From JAMDEO01 sp963775295 (lineage in GTDB: Bacteria; Actinomycetota; Thermoleophilia; RBG-16-64-13), in assembly GCA_963775295.1 (NCBI GenBank), contig CAVZIK010000006.1, forward strand, positions 62,001 through 126,000: 64,000 bases of DNA. The letters run 5' to 3'. How positions within the stretch are numbered: the stretch's first letter is position 1; each line of letters begins with the position of its first letter. Shown here piece after piece: positions 53,044-62,245 of the stretch. The position numbers and the translations under genes were made by a program. The notes below the pieces were generated by a model. It searched no databases and was not told where the DNA came from. It saw only the letters and a program-made list of their open reading frames with translations.

Positions 53044-53550
53044 TTAATTCTCGCTGACCTTATGCAGGTCGATGTCGTTGATGGCTTCCTGGATGAGTCT
53101 CAGCTGATCTTCGCCAGACAGGCTGGTACGAGCCACACGCTCCGCGGCAGCCATTGTCAGATCGGCCACTTCTCCCCTGATCTTCTCGAGAGCGAGAGTG
53201 GTGTCCCGCTCGATCTGGCGGCGGGCCTTGGCCAGCGTCGCCTCGGCCTGCACCCGAGCTTCTTCCAAGACTTCGGCCTTGCTCGCTTCGCCAAGCTTAC
53301 GAGCTCTGTCGAGAATGCTCTCGGCTTCCTGACGGGCCTCGGCCAACTGACGCTTGTAATTGACCAAGAGCTGCTGTGCATCGTCGCGCAGCCGCTCCGC
53401 ATCATGGATAGCTTGATGGATCTCGTCCTGCCGCTTCTTCTGAAGGCGCATGAGCGGATTGAACGCGTATTTGTAAAGCATCGCGACCAAGACCAGGAAG
53501 GTGATCAGCGACCAAATAAACAACCCTGGATTTATCTCAAATATCTGCAT
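53044..53550 (-). CDS. atpF: ATP synthase b subunit
   Basis: 168 residues: one N-terminal TM (FIWSLITFLVLVAMLYKYAF) and a long charged helix, the peripheral stalk. GGAGAAAG precedes the ATG. Confidence 0.95.
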   Translation of the reverse strand: MQIFEINPGLFIWSLITFLVLVAMLYKYAFNPLMRLQKKRQDEIHQAIHDAERLRDDAQQLLVNYKRQLAEARQEAESILDRARKLGEASKAEVLEEARVQAEATLAKARRQIERDTTLALEKIRGEVADLTMAAAERVARTSLSGEDQLRLIQEAINDIDLHKVSEN

Positions 53551-53608
53551 TCTTTCTCCTGGCCTCTCCTGCGTTCGTGCGCGCGAAACCGTTCCGAAAG
53601 TAGTTTCC

Positions 53609-53851
53609 CTAAGTCCTGACCACGAACAGCAAGATGATGGCGATAACGAACGCGTAGAGAGCGAGCGCCTCAGTGAGGGCCATACCGATGATGAACACCG
53701 TACGGATGTCGCCGGAAGCTTCGGGCTGCCTGGCTACTGCCTCAGCCGCATGGCCGGTCAGATAACCGATGCCGATGCCCGGGCCGATCGTAGCCAGGCC
53801 CATGCCGATACCTGCGGCAAGGTTAGCAGCGGTTGCGGGGTCGAGTGCCAT
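53609..53851 (-). CDS. atpE: ATP synthase c subunit (proton type)
   Basis: 80 residues, two TM helices with GPGIGIGYLTG and ARQPEA loop. The ion-binding glutamate is in LTEALALY. The sodium-type ligands (Gln in helix 1, Ser/Thr after the Glu) are absent: GPGIGIG has Ile at that place and Ala follows the Glu. So proton coupling is expected. AAGGAGG precedes the ATG. Confidence 0.97.
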   Translation of the reverse strand: MALDPATAANLAAGIGMGLATIGPGIGIGYLTGHAAEAVARQPEASGDIRTVFIIGMALTEALALYAFVIAIILLFVVRT

Positions 53852-53881
53852 GGTGATGTCCTCCTTGATCCAGGGTTGTCG

Positions 53882-54673
53882 CTAGTGGCCAGCGTAGATT
53901 GCCGATTCGATGTATACGACGGAGAGCAATGAGAATATATAGGCCTGAATGAACGCCACGAACACCTCGAAAGCAGTCATGATCACTACGAAAAGGGCGG
54001 TCGGAACGATGATCAAGCCGCCGTATTGCAGCAGCAATCCGAGCATGACCAGGATGATCAAGTGTCCGGCGATCGTATTGGCAAAAAGCCGGACCGAGAG
54101 CGATAGGGGTTTGAAGAACTCACCCATGAGATGCACCGGGAAGAAGATGAAGTTGAGGGGCCTCGCCATGGCTTTGGGAACACCGGGCGGGGTCAGCCAG
54201 GACCCCAGGTAACCGCGCGCTCCGTGCCGATGAAAGCCTTGGTACTGCACGATGAAGAAGACTGCGATCGCCATGCTGAACGTCACGTTGATGTTCGCGG
54301 TAGGCGTGTAGGGCTTCAGAATCTCGGGTTTCGGGATCAACCCGACGAGGTTCGTTACCAGGATGTACGAAAAGATGGTGAGAATGAGGTAGTAGTACTT
54401 CTTGCCCTTCTCGCCGATCTGGCCCGTGAGGTGACCTGTTGCAAAGTTCAACAGGATCTCTGCGACCGTCTGAAGCGTGTCAGGCTCCTTCCTCATCCTC
54501 CTGGCGGCGATGTAGAAGAACAAGAACACGATCAGCGCGGAGAGCCACATGTAGATTACCGCGTTGGAGATTGAGAAGTCGAAGGGGCCCACTTTGGGGA
54601 TCGATACAACGGTCTGAACGTTCAGCTCGCTCAGAGCCTCAACTATCTTGCTTCCGCCGCTTTCAGCCAGCAT
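53882..54673 (-). CDS. atpB: ATP synthase a subunit
   Basis: 263 residues, five or six TMs. The essential arginine is in SLSVRLFANTIAGH. Forms the ion half-channels with the c ring. GGAGACCCTG precedes the ATG. Confidence 0.96.
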   Translation of the reverse strand: MLAESGGSKIVEALSELNVQTVVSIPKVGPFDFSISNAVIYMWLSALIVFLFFYIAARRMRKEPDTLQTVAEILLNFATGHLTGQIGEKGKKYYYLILTIFSYILVTNLVGLIPKPEILKPYTPTANINVTFSMAIAVFFIVQYQGFHRHGARGYLGSWLTPPGVPKAMARPLNFIFFPVHLMGEFFKPLSLSVRLFANTIAGHLIILVMLGLLLQYGGLIIVPTALFVVIMTAFEVFVAFIQAYIFSLLSVVYIESAIYAGH

Positions 54674-54682
54674 CAGGGTCTC

Positions 54683-54991
54683 CTATTTGGCCCCGGTGAC
54701 GCCCGTCGAAGGCGGCACCCCATGGCGCTTGGTCGCTAAGCTGTACAACCAAATGCCGTTCAGTATGGTGAACAGCACCACGAACGACAGACAAACGGCC
54801 AGGATGTTGAGGCTAGACCAGAGCCCAAGAGCGACCAGGATTCCCGCCAGCACCGCAAGGCGTACGATAAACCCGACGATAGTGACGAGCGGTAGCATGA
54901 AGAACTTGCGCTGAGAGGCCCACCGCTGAAGCCTCATCGACAGGAAGTGATACGTCACCGCCAGTGCAAGACCGACAACCACCGATATCAC
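54683..54991 (-). CDS. atpI: ATP synthase I-like membrane protein
   Basis: 102 residues, about four TMs (VVVGLALAVTYHF, LVTIVGFIVRLAVLAGILVALG, VCLSFVVLFTILNGIWLY). Position just before atpB and hydrophobic pattern fit AtpI-type assembly proteins. GTG start. Confidence 0.75.
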   Translation of the reverse strand: MISVVVGLALAVTYHFLSMRLQRWASQRKFFMLPLVTIVGFIVRLAVLAGILVALGLWSSLNILAVCLSFVVLFTILNGIWLYSLATKRHGVPPSTGVTGAK

Positions 54992-55033
54992 CGCTAGCCC
55001 CAGAGCGTCCTCCCCTCAAGCATGCTTTCCCGC

Positions 55034-55285
55034 TTACGACTCCGATCGCCCACCGTCGTCGGCGGCGTCCTCGCGCGTGTTCAGTGTTTCACCGAACAGC
55101 GTCGCCGCCATATACGCGAACCCAAGCCCTGCGCCTACGAAGACCCCGCCCACCATGAGCCATGGCGTCGTTCGCAGCCAGCGGTCCAAGAAGTAGCCGG
55201 CGGCGGCAAAAATCAGCACCATAGCGACGAACGTGAATCCGAGACTGCCCGCTTGCCCCGTTATCGGCCGTGAACTCTTGCTCAC
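55034..55285 (-). CDS. atpZ: AtpZ-like ATP synthase accessory protein
   Basis: 83 residues, two TMs (FTFVAMVLIFAAAGYFLDRWL and MVGGVFVGAGLGFAYMAATLF), first gene of the atp operon. The pattern FxLDxW with GxGxG fits AtpZ/Atp1, thought to help c-ring or Fo assembly. GTG start; the leader is only about 9 bases. Confidence 0.8.
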   Translation of the reverse strand: MSKSSRPITGQAGSLGFTFVAMVLIFAAAGYFLDRWLRTTPWLMVGGVFVGAGLGFAYMAATLFGETLNTREDAADDGGRSES

Positions 55286-55300
55286 CAGCTCGACGCTCGC

Positions 55301-55329
55301 ATTATAATCAGGCCCCTCCGAAATCGCAA
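55301..55329 (-). promoter_or_regulatory. Promoter of the atp operon
   Basis: On the minus strand TTGCGA (-35, 55324-55329), a 17-base spacer and a perfect TATAAT (-10, 55301-55306). The transcript would begin near 55294, about 9 bases before the atpZ GTG. Confidence 0.75.
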
Positions 55330-55362
55330 GAAGAATTCACCCAGTCCCGATACCCGAGCGGC

Positions 55363-55395
55363 CCATTTTCGTAATCTGTTTATACAAGAAAATGG
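55363..55395 (-). terminator. AT-rich inverted repeat after the dCMP deaminase gene
   Basis: CCATTTTC, 17-base loop, GAAAATGG, starting 4 bases after the deaminase stop. It stands out as AT-rich in a GC-rich background. It may end the glyA/deaminase transcript before the atp promoter, or bind a regulator. Confidence 0.35.
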
Positions 55396-55398
55396 AAT

Positions 55399-55875
55399 CT
55401 ACGACATCTTGAGGAGTCGTGTCCCCGCTTCCTCGAAGACTTGCATGGCCAACTCGTCCGGATAGGCTCCGGCAAAATAGACCGTCTCTACGGCGGAGTT
55501 CACCAGCATCTTCGCGCATACGACACAGGGCTGATGCGTGCAATATAGCTCCGCCCCTTGGATTGCCACGCCGTGATACGCGGCCTGAATGATGGCGTTC
55601 TGCTCCGCGTGCAGTCCGCGGCACAACTCCTGCCGCTCTCCCGAGGGGATGCCCAGTTGTGCCCGCAGGCAGCCATGTTCTGAACAATGACTGAGTCCGC
55701 GTGGGACCCCGTTATAGCCGGTGGCAAGGATCTGCCGGTTTTTCACGAGGACAGCGCCCACCTGCCGCCGCAGGCAACTGGACCGCGTCGCCACCACCCG
55801 CGCGATCTCCATGAAATAGTCCTCCCAGGCGGGACGGGGTGCACACTGGTCCCCTTCGCCCGCGGCAGCCATCAC
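55399..55875 (-). CDS. dCMP / cytidine-type deaminase (ComEB-like)
   Basis: 158 residues. Zinc motif HAEQNAI near 91 and PCVVCAKML near 118, with a second zinc-binding CSEHGC stretch. dCMP deaminases feed dUMP to thymidylate synthase. The start is GTG at 55875 or ATG at 55872, overlapping the glyA stop. Confidence 0.9.
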   Translation of the reverse strand: MMAAAGEGDQCAPRPAWEDYFMEIARVVATRSSCLRRQVGAVLVKNRQILATGYNGVPRGLSHCSEHGCLRAQLGIPSGERQELCRGLHAEQNAIIQAAYHGVAIQGAELYCTHQPCVVCAKMLVNSAVETVYFAGAYPDELAMQVFEEAGTRLLKMS

Positions 55876-57152
55876 GAGTTGAGGTCGCGGTATAGTGGGA
55901 ACGCCGCAGTCAATTCGCGGCTCCTGTGCTCGAGCCTGTCGAGATTGCTCTCGGTGGGCTCCTGGGTGAGTGTCTGCACGATGATCCGGCCCACTTCCCT
56001 CATCTCATCCGGACCGAATCCGCGCGTAGTCATGGCCGGAGAACCCAAGCGAAGACCCGAGGTGATCGTAGGCGGCCGCTCGTCATACGGGATGCTGTTC
56101 TTGTTGGCGGTGATACCGACCCGGTCGAGCAGCTCCTGGGCCAACTTCCCAGTCATCTCCATGCCCGTGAAATCGACCAGAAGCAAGTGATTGTCGGTTC
56201 CCCCGGACACGAGTTTCAACCCGCCCGCAAGCAGAGTGTCGGCCAAGGCTTTCGCGTTTTCTACCGTGCGCCTTTGCTTGGCCTTGAACTCCTCGGTAGC
56301 TGCGAGCAGGAAGCAGACCGCTTTGCCGGCGATGATGTGCTCCAGGGGACCGCCCTGCAATCCCGGAAACACCGCTTTGTCCAGCCGGGCAGCGTCTTTA
56401 TCGAGACAGAAGACGGCCCCGCCCCGTGGCCCCGCGAGGGTCTTGTGCGTGGTGGTGGTAACCCAGTGACTGTACGGGAACGGGGACTGATGCACCCCGC
56501 CGGCAACCAGACCGGCGATGTGTGCCATATCGACCATGAGATCAGCGCCTACCTCGTCCGCTATCTCCCTGAAGGCCGCGAAGTCGAAGGCGCGCGGGTA
56601 CGCACTGGCCCCGGCGACTATGAGCTTGGGCCGGTGCTTGAGCGCCTGAGACCGGACCTCGGCCATGTCGACCAAGCCGGTATCGCGTCTCACTCCGTAG
56701 TGATAGAAGGCGTACCCGCGCCCCGAGAAGTTGACCGCATGCCCGTGCGTGAGGTGGCCTCCGTGAGCCAGACTCATAGCCAATACGACGTCCCCGGGCT
56801 CGAGCATAGCCCAATAGACGGCCTGGTTGGCCGTGGAGCCGCTGTGCGGTTGGACATTCGCGTGCTCCGCGCCATAGAGAGCCTTGGCCCTCTCAATGGC
56901 TAGCGCTTCCACTTCGTCGACGACGTCGCAGCCACCGTAGTACCGCTTGCCCGGATAGCCCTCCGCGTACTTGTTGGTGAGGACGCTGCCCATGGCTTCC
57001 AGCACCGGGACAGGCGTGAAGTTCTCAGACGCGATCAGTTCGATGTTCTTCTGCTGGCGGGTTAACTCACGCTCGATCATGTCCTTCAGAACCGGATCGA
57101 CCTGAGCGAGCGACAGGTCTGCGTAGCTGGCCGCGCCTAGATCACTTGTCAA
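55872..57152 (-). CDS. glyA: Serine hydroxymethyltransferase
   Basis: 426 residues. PLP lysine in TTTHKTLAGPRGG near 235. Interconverts serine and glycine with THF, supplying 5,10-methylene-THF. The start is TTG at 57152, with GGGAGG about 10 bases upstream. The methylene-THF also serves thyX nearby. Confidence 0.97.
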   Translation of the reverse strand: MTSDLGAASYADLSLAQVDPVLKDMIERELTRQQKNIELIASENFTPVPVLEAMGSVLTNKYAEGYPGKRYYGGCDVVDEVEALAIERAKALYGAEHANVQPHSGSTANQAVYWAMLEPGDVVLAMSLAHGGHLTHGHAVNFSGRGYAFYHYGVRRDTGLVDMAEVRSQALKHRPKLIVAGASAYPRAFDFAAFREIADEVGADLMVDMAHIAGLVAGGVHQSPFPYSHWVTTTTHKTLAGPRGGAVFCLDKDAARLDKAVFPGLQGGPLEHIIAGKAVCFLLAATEEFKAKQRRTVENAKALADTLLAGGLKLVSGGTDNHLLLVDFTGMEMTGKLAQELLDRVGITANKNSIPYDERPPTITSGLRLGSPAMTTRGFGPDEMREVGRIIVQTLTQEPTESNLDRLEHRSRELTAAFPLYRDLNS

Positions 57153-57188
57153 TTTTGATCGCCTCCCACATGTGTACCGGACGCTCTT

Positions 57189-57653
57189 CTAGCAACTGGA
57201 GGAATCCGTCTCCACGCCCTTGTAACCGCCCCGGATCATCTGCAGCCTCTCGGCATACTTGCCACCCTGGAAATCCTCCTGGAGCCACGCACGAAGCACG
57301 TCCACGGCCGCCCCGGCCCCCAGAACCCTCGCTCCCAGGCAGAGGATATTGGCGTCGTTGTGGCGCCGGGCCATGCGGGCAGAGAAGGATTCGCTGACTG
57401 CGACGGCCCTCACCTCCGGATGCTTGCCGGCGGCTAGGGCCATCCCCAGACCGGTACCGCAGACGAGCACTCCCATGTCCAGCTCGCCGGAGCTCACAGC
57501 CTGGGCAACCTTGTCGGCGAAGACGGGAAAGTCCACGCGACCCGTGCTGTACGTCCCCATATCGACCACCTCGTGGCCCGCTGCCGCCAATTCGGCCACC
57601 AACGGCTCTTTCAGCTCGAACCCAGCGTGGTCGCATCCAAACCCATAGCGCAT
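57189..57653 (-). CDS. rpiB: Ribose-5-phosphate isomerase B
   Basis: 154 residues. GCDHAGFELK at the start and catalytic cysteine in VCGTGLG at residue 65. GGAGGAGG lies just before the ATG. RpiB/LacAB family; ribose-5-phosphate isomerase is the usual role. Confidence 0.94.
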   Translation of the reverse strand: MRYGFGCDHAGFELKEPLVAELAAAGHEVVDMGTYSTGRVDFPVFADKVAQAVSSGELDMGVLVCGTGLGMALAAGKHPEVRAVAVSESFSARMARRHNDANILCLGARVLGAGAAVDVLRAWLQEDFQGGKYAERLQMIRGGYKGVETDSSSC

Positions 57654-57682
57654 GCCTCAGCCTCCTCCAAGAACGGAGCACA

Positions 57683-57691
57683 AGAATATCA
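57683..57691 (-). promoter_or_regulatory. Extended -10 promoter of rpiB-glyA
   Basis: TGATATTCT on the minus strand (TGn plus TATTCT), about 30 bases before the rpiB start. It probably drives rpiB, glyA and the deaminase gene. Confidence 0.55.
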
Positions 57692-57743
57692 GATGAGGGC
57701 GGCGGCCCCGCTCGAACTGGGACTGTCGGCGACGGTCTTTCGC

Positions 57744-59309
57744 TCAGCCCAGCGCGTCGATGCGACGCAGCACGTCGTCCCCGGAGACCGCGCCTTCCCT
57801 GAGGATTACCGCCCTTTCCCCCTTGGACAGCGGTCGCAGATCGACGACTGTGGAGGCAACACCTTTGAGACGGGCAGCCTCGTCGGGGACCACGGCCGCC
57901 GAACAATGCGCGAGCAACCTGAGATCCACTTCGGAGAGCCCGGCTGCGGCCGGCTGTCCGGTGACATTCGCGCTGGTCGCCGCTACCGCGAGACCCGCAG
58001 ACCCAAGGAAACGCAAAAGGGACGGCTGATCGGGCACCCGGATGCCTAGAGAGTCCTCGGTCCCCACCAGCGGCGGCCGCGGCACGGAGGTCGCGACCAC
58101 GAATGTGAAAGGTCCGGGCAGAAGCGCCTCGAGCACCCGGCTCGCGGAGGCTTCGAGGTCGGGCAAGGCCTCTTTCACGGCTTCCACCGAAGAAAAGAGC
58201 ACTGCCACGGGACGGGTTTCACCCCGCCCCTTGGCATTGAAGAGGCGTTTGACGCCCTCCCGCGAGTCCCACGACGCGGCCAGTCCGTACACCGTATCCG
58301 TGGGAAGACCGATAATCCCACCCGACCGGAGGGCCGAAGCAAGAGCGGATAATCGCGCACCGTCCAGGGCGGACATATCGAAGATCTCCGTCCCAGGCAG
58401 GGCCGCCTCCACCATCCGCTCTTTGTTGGAGAGGTCCTTGTGGATTGAGATCGCCGCGAAACCGACGCTACCCGCCATCGCAGCCACGGCCCCGGCTTGA
58501 CCGTCTCCGACCTCGACAATCATGGTCCCTCCGGGCCTGAGGACGCGGGCCGCCTCGGACAACAGACGACGTAGAACTGCCAGCCCGTCCGGACCGGCCT
58601 CCAAAGCCGCGAGCGGCTCGTACGATTTGACGTCAGGTTCCAGCCCCTCGATGTCGGCGGTGGCAATGTAGGGCGGATTACTCACGACGAGACGCAGGCT
58701 GTCATCGGGCACACCCGAAAGCAGGTCGGACCGGCGCAAGTCGACGAACGGGGTCAATCCAAGAGAGTCCCGGTTGCGTTTTGCCACCGCGAGCGCCTCG
58801 GCGCTGAGATCGGTGGCCAGCACCCGGAACCCGCTCTCTTGGGCGATGCTCAGCGCAATAGCCCCGCTACCGCAGCCGACATCGGCGATGAGGACGGGCG
58901 CCTCGGCTTCATTCGTGGCGGAGGCGACCCCCGAAGGAGCGGCGTCAAGCAGGGCTTCCAGCAGAGGTTTACGGCGCAGAACGCCCAGCGCGATGTCGAC
59001 GAGTTCCTCAGTCTCCGGCCGGGGGATAAGAACGGCCGGTGTAACCTCGAGAACGAGGTGACGGAAGTGGGCGCGTCCCAGAATGTAGGAGACCGGCTCG
59101 CGCCTGCCGCGCCGCGCCATCAGGCTACGGTAGTCGTCTACCTCGTCTGAGGCCAGTGGACGATCATACTCCGTGTAGAGATGAATCCGGTCAATGCCGA
59201 GGACTTCCGCCAAGAGCAACTCTGCGTCGAGTCTTGGCGAGCCGGAGCCCTTTTCCCTGAGGTACCCGGTGGCGGTCTCCAACAACGTCCCGATGGTCCA
59301 ACCGTCCAT
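57744..59309 (-). CDS. PrmC-TsaC fusion: release-factor glutamine methyltransferase + threonylcarbamoyl-AMP synthase
   Basis: 521 residues. Residues 1 to about 290 are PrmC/HemK: an N-terminal helical domain, VADVGCGSGAIALS as SAM motif I, and NPPY near 210. Residues from about 312 are a Sua5/YwlC/TsaC domain: GGIIGLPTDTVYGLAA, RLFNAKGR, and ATSANVTGQPAA. The first methylates the GGQ Gln of RF1 and RF2; the second makes TC-AMP for t6A on tRNA. AGGAGG lies 8 bases before the ATG. I see no stop or frameshift at the joint. It follows prfA, its substrate gene, by 19 bases. Confidence 0.95.
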   Translation of the reverse strand: MDGWTIGTLLETATGYLREKGSGSPRLDAELLLAEVLGIDRIHLYTEYDRPLASDEVDDYRSLMARRGRREPVSYILGRAHFRHLVLEVTPAVLIPRPETEELVDIALGVLRRKPLLEALLDAAPSGVASATNEAEAPVLIADVGCGSGAIALSIAQESGFRVLATDLSAEALAVAKRNRDSLGLTPFVDLRRSDLLSGVPDDSLRLVVSNPPYIATADIEGLEPDVKSYEPLAALEAGPDGLAVLRRLLSEAARVLRPGGTMIVEVGDGQAGAVAAMAGSVGFAAISIHKDLSNKERMVEAALPGTEIFDMSALDGARLSALASALRSGGIIGLPTDTVYGLAASWDSREGVKRLFNAKGRGETRPVAVLFSSVEAVKEALPDLEASASRVLEALLPGPFTFVVATSVPRPPLVGTEDSLGIRVPDQPSLLRFLGSAGLAVAATSANVTGQPAAAGLSEVDLRLLAHCSAAVVPDEAARLKGVASTVVDLRPLSKGERAVILREGAVSGDDVLRRIDALG

Positions 59310-59328
59310 GGAACGGGCCTCCTAAGGG

Positions 59329-60405
59329 CTAGAAAGCAGCGGCGGCCAGTTGCTCCGCCCGCTCGTGAGCCTGCAGGGCGTCGGTGAACTCCTCCAACTC
59401 GCCCTGAAGAATCGACTCGATGCGGTACGAGGTGAGCCCGACGCGATGGTCGGTGACCCGCCCCTGCGGAAAGTTGTAGGTGCGCACCTTCTGCGCCCGG
59501 TCGCCCGTGCCCACCTGGCTGCGTCGCTGTTCCGCCTGCTGCGCGTCCTGCTGAGCCTGGGCCATGTCATAGAGCCGAGCCCGCAGGATCCTGAAAGCCT
59601 GCTCCTTATTCTGCAGCTGAGACTTCTCATTTTGGCACGACACCACCAATCCCGACGGTATGTGCGTGAGACGCACCGCGGAGTCAGTGGTGTTGACGGA
59701 CTGGCCTCCCGGGCCGGTCGATCGATAGACATCTACCCTTACGTCGTTCGGCTCGATATGGATCTCAACATCCTGCACCTCGGGAAGCACCGCGACCGTG
59801 GCGGTGGAGGTGTGAATACGCCCGGTGGATTCGGTCACCGGTACGCGTTGAACCCGGTGCACTCCGGATTCGTACTTGAGAGCACCGAAAGCTCCACGTC
59901 CCTTGACCTCGAAGATGATCTCCTTCACGCCGCCCAGGGTGGCCTCGGTGGTGGAGAGGATCTCCGTCTTGAAACGTAACCGCTCCGCGTAACGCATGAT
60001 CATTCGCTGGATCTCGGCCGCGAACAAAGCCGCCTCGTCACCGCCGGCTCCCGCCCGGACCTCCACGATGGCGTTCTTGTCGTCTCTGGGATCTTTCTCC
60101 AAGACAGCCAAGCGAAGCTCGTGTTCGAGAGTCTCCACCTTCTCTCTGGCCGCAGACTTCTCCTCGGTGAGGTACTCCTTCATGTCCGGATCCAAGCCAC
60201 CTTCGCTGAGCATGGTGTCCGCATCCTGCATGGATTGCTTCGCTTCGCGGTATGCAGCCGCCAGTAGGTGAGCGGGCTCCAAATCCGAGTGGGCCTTGGA
60301 CAGCTCCGCAAAGCGGCTCTGATCACGCAGCACGTCCGGATCGGACAGCTGCTCGAGCAGGGTCGCGTACTTCTCTTCTATCTCGCTTGCCAATCGTTCA
60401 ATCAT
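59329..60405 (-). CDS. prfA: Peptide chain release factor 1
   Basis: 358 residues; UAG/UAA reading. Codon-recognition PVT (PxT) near 188-190 and GGQ near 233 in STGPGGQSVNTTDSAVRL. Normal length. Lies between the DUF1385 gene and the PrmC-TsaC fusion. Confidence 0.97.
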   Translation of the reverse strand: MIERLASEIEEKYATLLEQLSDPDVLRDQSRFAELSKAHSDLEPAHLLAAAYREAKQSMQDADTMLSEGGLDPDMKEYLTEEKSAAREKVETLEHELRLAVLEKDPRDDKNAIVEVRAGAGGDEAALFAAEIQRMIMRYAERLRFKTEILSTTEATLGGVKEIIFEVKGRGAFGALKYESGVHRVQRVPVTESTGRIHTSTATVAVLPEVQDVEIHIEPNDVRVDVYRSTGPGGQSVNTTDSAVRLTHIPSGLVVSCQNEKSQLQNKEQAFRILRARLYDMAQAQQDAQQAEQRRSQVGTGDRAQKVRTYNFPQGRVTDHRVGLTSYRIESILQGELEEFTDALQAHERAEQLAAAAF

Positions 60406-60439
60406 GATGACGAACTCCGAACCGCTCGGACGCGGACTG

Positions 60440-61483
60440 TTAGGCGGGTGCCGGTACCGTTCCCTCGACGCTCTGCCGCGAGGCGGCGTCCATCGCCATG
60501 ACTTCTTCCAATGCCGCGGCCGCCACCTCGAGTTGGTCTATGGTGGGCTGCCTTGTGGTGAGCCGTTGGAGTTGAATACCCGGCCAAAGCAGAACGCGAG
60601 CGATGGGTCCGTCGGGATGCTTGCCCAACCATTTTATCCCCACCTCATACGAGATGCCCACGATGAAGGGGATACCGACGATGCGCGAGAGAACTAGATA
60701 CGGCAGGCTGGGCTTGCCGACGATCGCGAACAGGAATACGGCGACGACCATCACCATCAGCAAGAAGCCGGTACCGCAACGCGGATGGAGCGTGGAGTAC
60801 GGCCTGGCCTCCTCAGCATCCGGTCTGCCGCAGGCTTCGTAAGCATGGATGACCTTGTGCTCCGCACCGTGATACTGGAACACCCGCCGCAAGTCGGGGA
60901 TAAGGGAAATCCCCACGATGTAGAGGATGAAGATGGTGATCCTTATCAGCCCCTCCACGAGATTGAACACGAATGGATTGGAGAAAGTTGATTCGAAGGC
61001 CTTGACGACCACCAACGGCACGACGACGAAAAGACCCACGGCCATGGCGACCGACACCAACACTGTGACAGCCAGTTCTTTGAAGCCGAACGCGCTCGGG
61101 TCGGTGGGCGCCTTCTTGCCCGACTTCGCAGAGGCTTCTGCTGCCACCGCCATCTCCGGAGCAGTATCGGTCTCGGGGGCAGACGTCTCTTCGAGGCCGA
61201 TGTTCGCCGATATACCCAGCGCCTTGATGCCCAGACTCAACGAATCATATAGCGCGACGACCCCCCGAACGACGGGAAGCCTGAGCAAGCGGTGACTGGA
61301 ACCGGGCGGATCGAGCGGGTATGCCACACGAGCGATACCGCCAGACGGTCTGCGTACCGCCACACCCCAAGAATTGCGGCCGCGCATCATCACACCTTCT
61401 ATGACAGCTTGTCCTCCAAAGGTGTGATCGTGGGCACACGCGGCCGGTCCGTCGAGCGATTTGCTGCGGTCTGACGAACTCAT
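60440..61483 (-). CDS. DUF1385 (YqhQ-like) membrane protein
   Basis: 347 residues. The N-terminal signature FGGQAVIEGVMMRGRNSWGVAVR and several TMs are typical of DUF1385, whose function is unknown. I chose the ATG at 61483, which overlaps the thyX stop as ATGA; upstream codons are unlike the family. rpmE/thyX/DUF1385/prfA is a common neighbourhood. Confidence 0.9.
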   Translation of the reverse strand: MSSSDRSKSLDGPAACAHDHTFGGQAVIEGVMMRGRNSWGVAVRRPSGGIARVAYPLDPPGSSHRLLRLPVVRGVVALYDSLSLGIKALGISANIGLEETSAPETDTAPEMAVAAEASAKSGKKAPTDPSAFGFKELAVTVLVSVAMAVGLFVVVPLVVVKAFESTFSNPFVFNLVEGLIRITIFILYIVGISLIPDLRRVFQYHGAEHKVIHAYEACGRPDAEEARPYSTLHPRCGTGFLLMVMVVAVFLFAIVGKPSLPYLVLSRIVGIPFIVGISYEVGIKWLGKHPDGPIARVLLWPGIQLQRLTTRQPTIDQLEVAAAALEEVMAMDAASRQSVEGTVPAPA

Positions 61484-62232
61484 GCCAACGGCGACACGGA
61501 CCTGAGCAGATCCATGGCCTCTATCTCCGGCTCGGAATAGGGTTCCCCGCAGGACATCTTGCCCTCCGGACAGCCCCGGCCCATGCAACCAGGCCCCGTA
61601 CCGTCGAAGAGAACCGGAGCGATCGAAGCCACCAGATACCGCATGGCCCAGGCGAGCCGGTTGATCTCCCACTGGGCGCGGCGGCAGCAGCGCAAGGAGA
61701 AGAAATGCCTGAGTTCGCGTGCGTTCATGGTCACCACGATCTTGGTCTCGGCGGCATTGGGAAGGACAAAGCGGGCGTCTTCGAAAACGGATTCCTTGCC
61801 GCGCCCCTCGGCCAGCCCCAATTCGACCAGCCGCTCGTAGGCCCGGCGGGCGTCCCGCATGGCCTCGTAGAACACGTCTCGTGCTTCGGGCGACTGAGCG
61901 ATGCGTGGCGGAACGACGAACTCTTCGTCGCCGCTGAAGCGGACGTAGCGCTGCGACTGCTGACTATATGAGGCGACCCGATGCCGCACCAGCTGATGCG
62001 AGCACGCCCGGGAAATCCCGTCGATCGCGAAGGTGAAGACGGCGTGCTCGAGTGCGCTCATGTGGCCGGAACGCACCAGACCGCGCACCAACCGACTCAC
62101 CTCGTCATCGGGCATGTCGGTCTTAAGTTCAGCCGCACTCACAGGCGCATAACAGAGCCTCCCGGCGGACGCTACGGCCCGTTCCGGAAAGGGGGTAAAC
62201 TGCAGAAGGGTGACTCTCAGATCGGCAGACAC
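61480..62232 (-). CDS. thyX: Flavin-dependent thymidylate synthase
   Basis: 250 residues. ThyX motif RHRVASYSQQSQRY at 83-96, and an FAD/dUMP-binding core. A Cys-rich C-terminal stretch (GCMGRGCPEGKMSCG) is present, of unknown role. Makes dTMP from dUMP with methylene-THF and NADPH, not producing DHF. GTG start. Confidence 0.96.
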   Translation of the reverse strand: MSADLRVTLLQFTPFPERAVASAGRLCYAPVSAAELKTDMPDDEVSRLVRGLVRSGHMSALEHAVFTFAIDGISRACSHQLVRHRVASYSQQSQRYVRFSGDEEFVVPPRIAQSPEARDVFYEAMRDARRAYERLVELGLAEGRGKESVFEDARFVLPNAAETKIVVTMNARELRHFFSLRCCRRAQWEINRLAWAMRYLVASIAPVLFDGTGPGCMGRGCPEGKMSCGEPYSEPEIEAMDLLRSVSPLA

Positions 62233-62245
62233 AGCCGATCCACGG

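Noticed and set aside
53609..53851. Sodium-coupled ATP synthase
   Set aside because: The c subunit lacks the Gln and Ser/Thr sodium ligands, so proton coupling is more likely.
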